DNA from: Benincasa hispida
Taxonomy: Eukaryota; Streptophyta; Magnoliopsida; Cucurbitales; Cucurbitaceae
Direction of reading: 5' to 3'
DNA length: 64,000 nt
Assembly (NCBI RefSeq): GCF_009727055.1
Contig: NC_052359.1
Coordinates: 10,315,264-10,379,263, forward strand
Position numbers and translations under genes: made by a program. Positions 23,993 to 33,800 of this stretch are shown piece by piece. The notes under the pieces were generated by a model, which saw only the letters and a list, made by a program, of their open reading frames with translations, made no database searches and had not been told where the DNA came from. The stretch's first letter is position 1. Each line of letters starts with the position of its first letter.

Positions 23993-24684
23993 GTCTATAC
24001 CTTGAAGACTAAAGATCAAGTATTACAAGTGTTTAAAAAGTTTCATGCCCTTGTTGAAAGAGAAACTGGTAAAAAGTTGAAGTGTATTAGGACTAATAAT
24101 GGTGGTGAGTATTTTGGACCTTTTGATGAGTATTCAAAAATCATGGTATTCGACATCAAAAGACACCGCCTAATACTCCTCAGTTAAATGGCATAGCTAA
24201 GAGAATGAACAAAACCCTAGTTGAGAGAATGAGATGCATGCTTTCAGAATCATAGTTATCACAATCATTATGGGGTGAAGCATTGAATACAGTTGTACAT
24301 GTCTTGAATCTCACATCATGTGTTCCTTTGGGATCAGAAGTTCCGAACACAATATAGTCAAATAAGGATATATCTTATGATCATTTGCGTATCTTTGGTT
24401 GTAAAGCTTTTGTTCATGTTCCTAAAGATGAGAGATCAAAGCTTGATGCAAAGACTAGACCATGTGTATTTCTTGGCTATGGCCAAGATGAGTTTGGTCA
24501 TAGATTATATGATCCCGTACAGAAGAAACTCATAAGAAGTTCAGATGTTGTGTTTGTTGAAGACCAAACGATACTAGGCATTGAGAAGATAGATAAAACA
24601 GAGTCTGAGCATAATGATGATCTGATTGATTTGAATTCAGTTTCTTTGACACAACTTTTTACACACATAGAAAATGAGGTTTAA
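23993..24684 (+). pseudogene. Copia-B integrase, second part
   Basis: Integrase resumes right after element C with KTKDQVLQVFKKFHALVE, then IRTNNGGEYF (about 24087-24116, the second catalytic Asp region decayed to Asn), then a shifted stretch with NKTLVERMRCML. An open part (24385-24684) follows with the conserved LRIFGCKAFVHVPKDERSKL and FLGYG. Stops sit near 24254 and 24355. The segment ends at a stop at 24682-24684, before the reverse-transcriptase relic. Confidence 0.86.
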
Positions 24685-24849
24685 GATTATCAGTTTTTTG
24701 AAATAGATGAGGGTTCTGAATAGGTTGAGGCAGATGATAGTGTTCAGGAATAGTTGTTAGAAACAGAAGTTCCTACGATGCTTCACTCAGGAGATCTGGC
24801 AGAGATCAACGTCTGTCAATAAGATATTCAACTAATGATATTTGTTATT

Positions 24850-25541
24850 GACTGATAGGGGAGAGCCTAAGAGTTTGGAAGAGGCCATAGAAGATGAGCA
24901 TAAAAGAGAGTGGATTGATATCATGTAAGATGAGATGAAGTCTTTACATGAAAACCACACTTTTGAGCTTATGAAATTGCCTAAAGGAAAAACTTCACTG
25001 AAAAATAAGTGGGCTTATAAAGTGAAATAGGAAGAACATATCTCAAATCCGTGTTACAAAGCGAGATTGGTTATCAAAGGGTTTAGTCAGAAGAAAGGTG
25101 TCAACTTTGATGACATTTTTTCTCCAGTTGTCAAGATGTCTTTTATATGTATAATTCTAGGTTTGGCAGCTATTTTGACTTAGAGGTTGAGCAGATGGAT
25201 CTTAAGACTGCATTTTTTCATGGGGACTTAGATAAAGAAATCTACATGAAACAACCAAAGGGTTATGAGTATAAAGGCAAAGAGCATCTGGTGTGTAAAT
25301 TGAAGAAATGTCTTTATGGGTTGAAACAGGCACCAAGGCAGTGGTATAATAAGTTTGAGTCAGTTATGAGGGAGGAAGGTTATAAAAAGACTACTTCTGA
25401 TCATTGTGTTTTTGTCCAAAATTTTTTTGATGATGATTTTATTGTATTACTGCTTTATGTTGATGACATTTTGATTATTGGTAGGAATGTTTCAAGAATT
25501 GACAGGTTGAAGAAACAATTGAGTAAATCCTTTGTCATGAG
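24850..25541 (+). pseudogene. Copia-B reverse transcriptase, first part
   Basis: The RVT_2 domain shows EPKSLEEAIEDEHKREW, KNKWAYKVK, YKARLVIKGFSQKKGV, MDLKTAFFHGDL (about 25195-25230) and LYGLKQAPRQWYNKFE. The catalytic YVDD box is intact in LLLYVDDILIIG (about 25450-25485). Stops at 24926-24928 and 25028-25030 replace conserved codons, and the frame slips near 25130. MITE-1b cuts the gene at 25541; it resumes at 26349. Confidence 0.88.
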
Positions 25542-26340
25542 CTATGAAGCACAGATACTTCGTGTAAGGCAAAGAATCAGTATCAGACACGTATCAGATA
25601 CCGATACTTTCAGATACTTTCCAGATATGTATCTGACACGCGATTTGACATATCTATACTTTCAGATACTTTCCAGATACGTATCTGACACGCGATTTGA
25701 GTATCTATTTCTATGCATACTTCTTCTTTTTTTTTTTTTTTAAGAAAAAAGACAAGTAACTCATCTAATCTTTCCCAATCTAAAATTAGGCAACTTATTT
25801 AAAAAGTTCACTACTTGAGTCCAAAACTAAAAGAAAAAAATAAATAAATAACGGACCAAATCCTAAACTAGAATCATCTAATCTTCATCTTCACATTTGA
25901 GTCCCCACAAAGTCCACCAAAATATAAACCATTTAGATATCTTCAATAATAAATTCTTCGTTTATCTTATACTTTTCTCTCTAATCTTCTTCTTCTTCTT
26001 CTTTGCAATATGAGTCACTTTTCTATTGCATTTTATTAACTATTGTACTTTAACATCTTAGATGTTATTTTTTTGTATTGTATTTCAGTGTTTGTATTCT
26101 ATTTTGTGATATTATTATTAACTTGTATGCTAAATTTATCTATATCATAGATTTTTTTTAAAGAAAAAATGTATCTTCAATGTATCAATATCCTCGTTTT
26201 TTAGAAATATATATTAAAAGAATATTTAAAAAATGATGCATCGTTAGACGTATTCGTATCTTAGTTTTTTAGAAATTGACGAATCGCCGTATTCGATCGT
26301 ATCCTTATTGTGTAGCTGTATCTGTGTCTGTGCTTCATAG
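25542..26340. mobile_element. MITE-1b, hAT-like, inserted in Copia-B reverse transcriptase
   Basis: The 799-bp insert has a clear terminal inverted repeat: CTATGAAGCACAGATAC on the left and GTCTGTGCTTCATAG on the right. Flanks GTCATGAG (25534-25541) and GCCATGAG (26341-26348) form an 8-bp duplication with one change. Near the left end a block around CAGATACTTTCCAGATA is duplicated (25605-25640 and 25660-25695). It is homologous along its length to MITE-1a. No genes. Confidence 0.84.
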
Positions 26341-26348
26341 GCCATGAG

Positions 26349-27228
26349 GGATTTGAGGCCAGCAAAGAAAATTCTTGGAATTCAAATAGTTCGAGACAAA
26401 GCTTCCAAGAAGTTATATATGTCATAAGAGTAATACTTGGAGAAGGTGCTTGAGCGTTTCAACATGAGTAAAGCGAAACTGGTCAGTTTGCCTTTATCTA
26501 GTCACTTCAAACTGAGTAGCAAACAGAGTCCTTTTACAGATAAAGAGAAGGAAGATATGAGTAAAATCCCTTATGCTTTAGCAGTTGGGAGCTTGATGTA
26601 TACCATGGTATGCACTAGACCTGATATTGCTCACGTTGTTGGTGTTGTTAGTCATTTTATGTCCAATCTAGGAAAACGGCATTGGGAGGCAGTCAAGTGC
26701 ATTTGAGAGGTACTTCAAGTTTGAAGCTCACATTTGGAGGTAGAAAGTTAGTTCTTGTTGGGTAAAAAGATTCAGATATGGCAAGAGATCTAGACAACAA
26801 AATGTCTACTTCCGGTTACTTGATGATATTTACAAGTGGTGCAGTGTCTTGGCAGTCAAGGTTGTAGAAGTGTGTTACACTTTCTACAACTAGAGCAAAG
26901 TATATTGCAGCAGCAAAGGCTTGTAAAGAGATGTTGTGGATGAAACACTTTATACAGGAGCTTGGCTTCAAGCAACAAAGATATGTGATATACTGCAATA
27001 ATCAGAGTTCTATTCATCTTGGTAAGAATGCTACATTTCATTCTAGAACAAAGCATATAGATGTGAGGTATCACTAGATGAAAGATGCTTTGAATGATGA
27101 ATTGTTTGAGTTTGAGAAGATACATAATGATCATAATAGATATGATATGTTGACGAAGAATCTACCAAGAGAGAAGCTTGAGTTTTGTCGTTCTGCCGCC
27201 GGAATGACAAGATCCTCCACAAAGTGAA
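26349..27228 (+). pseudogene. Copia-B reverse transcriptase end and RNase H
   Basis: It continues after MITE-1b with RPAKKILGIQIVRD, then YLEKVLERFNMSKAK, then an open stretch (26437-26706) with VGSLMYTMVCTRPDIAHVVG. The RNase H domain follows in broken frames: MARDLDNKMSTSGY, TRAKYIAAAKACKEMLWM, IYCNNQSSIHLGKN and RTKHIDVRYH. Stops occur near 26424, 26430, 26704, 26766, 26866 and 27076. Its end is followed by a purine tract (about 27229-27238) and the 3' LTR. Confidence 0.87.
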
Positions 27229-27241
27229 ATAGGGGGAAATT

Positions 27242-27534
27242 TGTTGGGCTATTTCACCTTTAGTGAAAGCCCAATAAAATCCTAAGACCTTTTAGGTTTT
27301 GTTTTAAAGTAATTCAGCAGCCGCTAGTCAGCATGTATGTGCACGAAAATCAAAAGTTAAGAAAACGACAGAAAATAGGAGTTTCTTTGCAATCTAACCA
27401 GTAATGTTGTTTAGCCATTTGGGGATCAATCTATGGTCCGATCAAGATGAAATTTTGACAGCGTGTTCTTGACATGAGGGTCTTCAATCTAGATGGTTGA
27501 GATTTTGTTTGGAGCTACCTATAGTCAGACACAT
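27242..27534 (+). repeat. truncated 3' LTR of Copia-B
   Basis: It matches the first 290 bp of the 5' LTR (14061-14350), starting TGTTGGGCTATTTCACC right after the purine tract. It breaks off at GTCAGACAC, where the sequence turns back into an inverted copy. Confidence 0.87.
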
Positions 27535-27707
27535 GCTGTCAAAATTTCAGCTCGATCGGACCATGGATTGATCCCCAAATGGCTAAAGAACATTATTGAT
27601 TTGCGTGCATACACATGTTGACCTACGATTGCTGAATCGTTTTAAAACAAAACCTACAAGGCCTTAGGACTTTATTGAGCTTTCACTAAAGGTGAAATAA
27701 CCCAACA
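27535..27707 (-). repeat. inverted LTR start forming the right end of Copia-B
   Basis: On the minus strand this is the LTR start, TGTTGGGTTATTTCACC through GAAATTTTGACAGC, with about 58 bp deleted inside. The junction with the forward LTR lies at shared ACAC. It ends exactly at the target-site copy AGTCC. Confidence 0.87.
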
Positions 27708-27712
27708 AGTCC

Positions 27713-28664
27713 TACCACGACTATCCTTCTTTTAATTTATGTGGACACACTGATCACAAGGACTCAAACTTTCATTAAAAAATTTGTACAGCGGCTGCAT
27801 AATGTTTTTTCTCTTAAAAACTTGGGTCCCTCAGTTACTACCTTGGTGTGGAAGTCCTAAGATCTCCTATCAGTATGTCTCTTTTGCAGTCCAACTACAT
27901 ATCTGACCTGCCCATCCAAATAGGGATGAGTAATCTCAAGCCATGATTCTTCTACTGCCATTGGCAAAAAATTTCTCATTCATGATGGACTTCCCATGAA
28001 TAATCCCATCTTATACAGAAATGTTCTTGGGGCTCTCCAATACCTCACTCATACGTGCCCTGATATCTCTTATATTGTTAACAAGCTTAGTCAGTTTCTT
28101 CAACAACCTACTCTCATGCACTAGCAAGCTGTGAAGCGTGCTCTTTGCTACCTCAAAGGCACATAACATTATGGGTTGTTTCTACCTCAATCTCGTTGTC
28201 TACACTGATGCGGATTGAGTGTGTAATGTTGACAATCGTAAGTCCATCGCAGTTCATTGCTTATTCCTTAGGAATTCTCTTATCTCATGGTCATCAAAGA
28301 AATACATTGTGGTTGCCCGATCAAGTACTGAATCAGAATATCGATCCCTTGCCCAAACTGTTGCTGACATGTCTTGGGTTCAATGTCTTCTTGGTGAATT
28401 GTAGCTTTGTCCCCCTTCCACACCCATAATATGGTGTGATAACCTTAGTGCCTTATCCTTAGTAGTCAATTCTATTTTTCCATCCAGCAGCAAGCATGTG
28501 GAACTTGATATCCATTATGTTCGTGACAAGGTGCTTGCAAAAACCATTGACGTTTACTATGTTCCCTCCTTGGATTAACTTGCAGATGGCCTAATGAAGC
28601 CTCTATCTGAATCATGCTTCTCCCAGCTCATACACAAACTCAATGTGCTTCCAGCACCCTCTCG
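27713..28664 (+). pseudogene. Copia-A reverse transcriptase end and RNase H
   Basis: This continues Copia-A after Copia-B: ILLLIYVDT (about 27724-27750, where the family has YVDD, so the last catalytic Asp is lost), then [19 protein letters not shown], then the RNase H region with WSSKKYIVVARSSTESEYRS (about 28286-28345). SSKHVELDIHYVRDKV and LPAPSRLRG follow just before the purine tract. There are several frameshifts and stops. It is the last coding remnant of Copia-A. Confidence 0.87.
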
Positions 28665-28668
28665 TTTG

Positions 28669-28676
28669 AGGGGGGA
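28669..28676 (+). promoter_or_regulatory. polypurine tract, Copia-A
   Basis: The purine run AGGGGGGA is immediately before the 3' LTR start TGTTAGAAC. It primes plus-strand synthesis in this family. Confidence 0.85.
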
Positions 28677-28928
28677 TGTTAGAACAGAGGACCAAAACGA
28701 TGTCGTGTGATTTATTTTTCACCTTGTACAATACGATATCGTATAAATTCTTTCATTCTTTGATTTTCTGTTTTGTCCTTTGTATACGTGTCTGTCATCT
28801 ATTAGGCTTTATCGTTAGTGATCCTTACCAAAGTGTGTATATATTCAACACCTCTCTAATGGAATAATCACACTGCAGAGCATATTTCCTTATTTCTCTA
28901 ACCATCCCTATTCCTAAATTCTCTTTGT
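28677..28928 (+). repeat. 3' LTR of Copia-A
   Basis: This 252-bp partner of 44-296 is followed by GAGGA (28929-28933). The differences from the 5' LTR are mostly transitions. The open frame 28676-28867 is LTR sequence. Confidence 0.92.
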
Positions 28929-28933
28929 GAGGA

Positions 28934-30865
28934 CTTGTATTTAGATAATCTTTGAGGAAAATGTAAGAGCCTAAAGTTCGAAAATATTCATGACAATGAT
29001 GTAGTGAAGATTATACATTGATGTATTACACCGAATTGGCAATGATAGTAAAAAGATAAAACGAAGGGTATTATGGATAGATCCCTCCTGGAGCATGTCA
29101 AGGAAAATTACTCACAAACCTTTCAAATCAATTTAACCATAAAAGTTATGCTTTTCGGATCTTTACATTTTAATGCTACATGAATGTTTTTGTTCATACC
29201 TGATTGAAAAAAAAAAGGTTCGATAATTGGTTGGACTATAAAGTAGATCATTAAACAACAAAGAAAATTGGGTAAAGAGTTCTAGGTATGTGAAAATTGT
29301 TTTGTAAGTTGAGTTGCTTAAACATACCCTAAAAACATAGCTTATAGGACTAAATTGATTTTAAAGGTTTGTGAGTCATTGTCCTCTCATTGTCAGTTTT
29401 TCCATTTTGGGTTTGTGTTTGTGTTTGTATAACTTACATTAATGAGTCGCAAAAGTGAAAAGGAAAATTATTTTTAAAAAAAATTGAGAAGCACAAGCAA
29501 AAAGGGAGTAGCGAATCTTGTAAGACCGAGCAACAACACATGTATACAATATGTTCCATTTCGTAATTTCACCTTGATGATGCAACTAAAAGGTTATAAA
29601 AGTGATGTTTTAAAAAGGTGGATTATATTTCATTTACGCCTTGTCAAATTGGTCATCCGTACAATTTTTCCTTTGTTGGCTACTCCTCCGCACATGTTCA
29701 AATATAATTTAGAAACTTGTTAACACTTCTTTGTGGCTTTCCTTTATTTAGATGTGATAGCTCCATGACAAATCATGCTCTAAGTATAATAAACACTAAA
29801 GCATTTTTTATGCTATAAGGAAATGACTGGTTTTAATACATAAACAAACTAATTAGGTCAACTACTTGCAAGATTCTTAAGGTTAGTTCAATGTTGGAAT
29901 GAAAATCAATGGAAATTTTTGGAATAAGAGTAAAGCTTCAACAATTTTATACTATCTAAAATTATTTTGTGTGGGAATCAAAGTTAAGAGCATTGTAATG
30001 TTCAAATGTTGAATCCATTAAAAAAGAAATAATATTATTAGAACCCACTAAAATGAGAGAACAGAAGTGGTACACTGAATGGAAGTTTTTAGTTCTATTA
30101 TTGATGATCAAGTTGATAAAGTTAGTAAACATGAAATGGAAAAGAATGACTTTTTTCCCCCATTTTTATTCTCTTTGGATATTCAATTCCTTCCATCAAA
30201 CATCTTTAGGAAAAAGGAAAGAAAGAAAACAATGAACACAACTCGTTACTACTTGATTATGATAATACTTTGAACATGAACTTAACTCGTAATAGTTCTC
30301 ATACATGTTGACGGCCACTTTAACCCCAATTTCTAGGGCGTCCAATTTTTTTTATATTTTTAGGCTGGTTCTTTTTGTAAGCTTGACAAGATTAGTACAC
30401 TTCATCCATAACTGATTTTCTTATTTTAAAATTTGTGTTCTTTTAATAGTACAACAATTGTGTTCTTTTTATAATACAACAATTGCAGAGATGATATTCA
30501 AACTTTGATCTTAGAGGAGGAAATGCATATGAATTATCACGAGTTAAACTCACTCTGACTTCAAAATTTGTGTTCAACCAATAACTAATAATAGAAAGAT
30601 GTGGCTAACGTTCATTTTAGACCATATAAATTATTGAATATACCAAAGAAAAACCTTTAATTTAGATGAAGGCAGTAGGGATAATGGCACTTCATTTCCT
30701 CGCTAAATTCTATGAGCCTCATACAATGCAATGCAATGCAATTTTGAACAGTGGCAGCTCAATACTATGGACTTACAGAATATGATCAATAATGTTTATA
30801 CAAGAATATCAACTGTGACTACATTCTTTAACTATATCTTTTCCTCCAAATTTTACACTATTTGT
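28934..30865. other. intergenic, right flank of Copia-A and downstream of PA200
   Basis: AT-rich DNA. I see no convincing gene, RNA or transposon end. Short open frames (29484-29723, 30053-30273) show no family motif. The part nearest 30865 should contain the PA200 3' untranslated region, whose end I cannot place. Confidence 0.5.
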
Positions 30866-33800
30866 TCAAGCAAAGTATGATGATGAAGAGGATGTATCGG
30901 CCAGAATCTGCAAAACAAAAGAATAACAGTTCAGAGAAAGTTCGATAGTCGATCGATCTAGAATATCAAAATATACGACACCAAACTAAACCCACCTCCA
31001 GTTGCTCTTCACTAAATGAATCTTTCTGAATGTTCCAAGTATCGGCATGAGTCCTTCGAAACTCGGCAATGGCTTTTGTTACAGTAACTTTCACAGGTGA
31101 AGGCTCCATGCTGAACCGAGCAAGCAGCGTGATACACTCCGGCAGCCAACTGAAAGAGTATTAGATACAGGAAATGGTATGAATTTATGTCTAAATAGTT
31201 CAGATGGCTCAACTATCAAAACTCCCCATATTAGTCCCAGAGAAGATATAAATTGAACTTCCCAGGAGGGAAACCTAAACTTAAGCTGTTCAGCCGTCTA
31301 GTGGATGTGATAAGCTAAGTTGAATAATCATATACTATGCTAACTTGGAATAAGCTAACAAATTTAGAATGGATAGGAGTTGAATTGATGAGGATAACTA
31401 TAAAAGGGAAATGCTCACTATATTGGTTATCATGCTTGGCTGTCCCAAAATATATTACAAAACAATCTGACAAGAATAAATGTATACCTTGGCATATCAT
31501 AAGGAGCTGACAAGACAGAAGCTGCCAAAGCAAGTACTGCACCGTGAACCGTAGCTAGAGACTGACCCGAACTTAAATTTCTGAAATTGACAACATAAAA
31601 TTCTTTGAAATGATAGTCTGTACAATAAATGCAAAACAGACGCAATATATCAGTGCAAGAACACCTATTTTTAGGTCTAACATTAATGCTATACTAAAAT
31701 GTCAAACATAAAAACTTGGATGCTCACACTAGGTATCTTCCATTCATCCTAGTGAAAGCTTTGACAGCGAGAATAATGTATTAATTCTCATTTCACTCCA
31801 CATTTCTCCCAAAAAAAAAAATTAATATATATATATATATGTTAAACGAATTATTATGAAAGGCTAGGAGCACAAACTTGTAACCACATTCCTAATGCAG
31901 TTAAGGACGCGACAAGAATAAGACAATGAGTCACATTTCTCAATCCTATTCAGAAAAGGTTAAAAACATGGCCAAAAAGAAGTAATCAATAACATTCTTT
32001 TAGATGGTAGATTAGATGACATATATAAGGGAATTAAAATTAACCTTTTTCTTCTCTTTCCTTGGAGATTATTTGCTTCCGTGCATGCTCGCTCACGGAA
32101 ATCTCTAGCTAGATCTTCGTCCCCACCCTTCATAAGACCTGCTAGAACTGTCGCAGCATGCTCTCTTACCTGAATCAAATATTGGGAATCATATCAAAAG
32201 AAGATACAAATCCCGTCACTGGTCACCGGCCAAGGGGGTCAAAGTAGCAAAATCATCTATCGGCAAAGCGTAGTGCAATGAGACACCTGCATACTTCTTG
32301 TTAATAAATAGGGAATCAGGAACTTACCTCCACTTGGTTGTCAATAAGAAGCTTTTCAACAGTTCTCCAAATTTGTTGCTTCTCTGGACTTGTGAGAATG
32401 TACGTGTGCCTGTATTTATTACCGAAAGAAGGTAAGGAAAAAGAAAAGAACACTAAAAGTAATTCAACTGACGCCACGTGATATTGCCAATATCTTGTGT
32501 TTATCGAACAAATCTAAGAGGTGAAGAGAATGTCAACACAAAACAGGAACCTAATGAATTCGTGGTCTTATTTCGAAGTAGAACTAATTCAAAGAACAGA
32601 TGCATTGCTTGGAAGTAAAGTTAGTGGGCAGCCAATTAACAGTCTACCTGTACATGAATGATCGAAGATATGTCAAGGTAGCAGATCTTGTTCTCCAGTT
32701 AGAATCACCAGCTGAAGAGAGAATTACAGATATAACCTTCTGCAGATGGGGTTCCCAGAAGACCCTCCATTTAAGCAATCCAAAAGCTGCCTTTGCCAAT
32801 GCTGACAAATCTTTATTCGATGTCTCCTTCATAACCAAAGAGGGGAAGGGGGGGGAAACAATAGCGATTATAAGTAACATATATGCAGATTATACCTTTT
32901 TTAGCCATGCCATAATAAACCAAGTTAGCAAAAAGACACAATAAGCAAAATGCATGAGTCCCTTTATTCAAAAGATTTACACTGCTAATTTTGTTATTAT
33001 ACTAAAAGATGCAGGAAAAGTGGTAAGAAGTCCATCAAAGTTCTCTAAATGATCCATTCACTGGATTAAAATTTTGCAACTTGCAATTAAATCAATCAAG
33101 TATGTGCAATAGAGAAGTTGGTTTTTGCATACCTGCAAGGAAATTACAGGATATAGAAGACCCACAATAACATCTAACAAATGAGAAGATCTTCCAGACT
33201 TCATTGATGATATGAGAAAATGGAATAGCTGCAGAAGTGGAAGAGAGTTCAGCATAATAAATTAAAATGATAGACTCCTGAAAGTTCAAAACAGATAGTT
33301 ATGATATTTACCGTTTCCATCCATTTGACATTATCTTCTGAATCAACATTTGAGTGTCCATTTTGAACTTTTGATGCGTCCAAGTTAATGGAATGGCTTG
33401 AGTTGTGAATATTCTTTACTGCTTGAGTTGCACGTTCAATTAAAAGCTTAACCCATCTTTCCTCTTTAAGTTCAACATCAGCATCTTCATGTGAATGATC
33501 ACGAGGATGAGATGCATGAAGCCTAATGTTTGAGCAAACAACAGAAAGAGTCACACCTATTGCTTCCCTTACCTGTTCAAGAAAATAACACCAAGATTAA
33601 TGATAGTTGGCTTCCTTTTTTCTTTCTTCTTTCGATTTGGCAAAAATAAGATAGCAAATTGATATTCCAATTGGAAACTTGTTTCCATGTATCCAACTTA
33701 ACTCGTCCAATAACAAATTTCTTGTGCTCTATAGAGCACAATTAAAATGAAGATAAGTACAATCAATACAGAATTTGATGTCTTAAAAAGTGAAATAGAG

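Larger units (their letters stand above)
14061..27707 (+). mobile_element. Copia-B: second Ty1/copia element, inserted in Copia-A reverse transcriptase, with an inverted-LTR right end
   Basis: It starts TGTTGGGTTATATCACC. Its right terminus is the reverse complement of the same LTR start (CCCAACA at 27701-27707), not an LTR 3' end. Flanks AGTCT (14056-14060) and AGTCC (27708-27712) look like a 5-bp duplication with one change. Inside are a 5' LTR, primer site, gag, protease, integrase, reverse transcriptase and RNase H, interrupted by element C and MITE-1b. Without those inserts it is about 5.1 kb. It is of a different copia family from Copia-A. Confidence 0.88.
44..28928 (+). mobile_element. 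Copia-A: Ty1/copia retrotransposon expanded by nested insertions
   Basis: This LTR retrotransposon is bounded by a 253-bp 5' LTR and a 252-bp 3' LTR, with the 5-bp duplication GAGGA at 39-43 and 28929-28933. It has a tRNA-Met primer site just after the 5' LTR and a purine tract just before the 3' LTR. The gene order gag, protease, integrase, reverse transcriptase, RNase H is that of Ty1/copia. Subtracting MITE-1a, solo LTR D and Copia-B with one target copy each leaves about 4.9 kb, a normal copia size. All genes are interrupted and carry stops. The two LTRs differ at about 26 positions by eye, roughly 10%, so the insertion is old. Confidence 0.93.
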
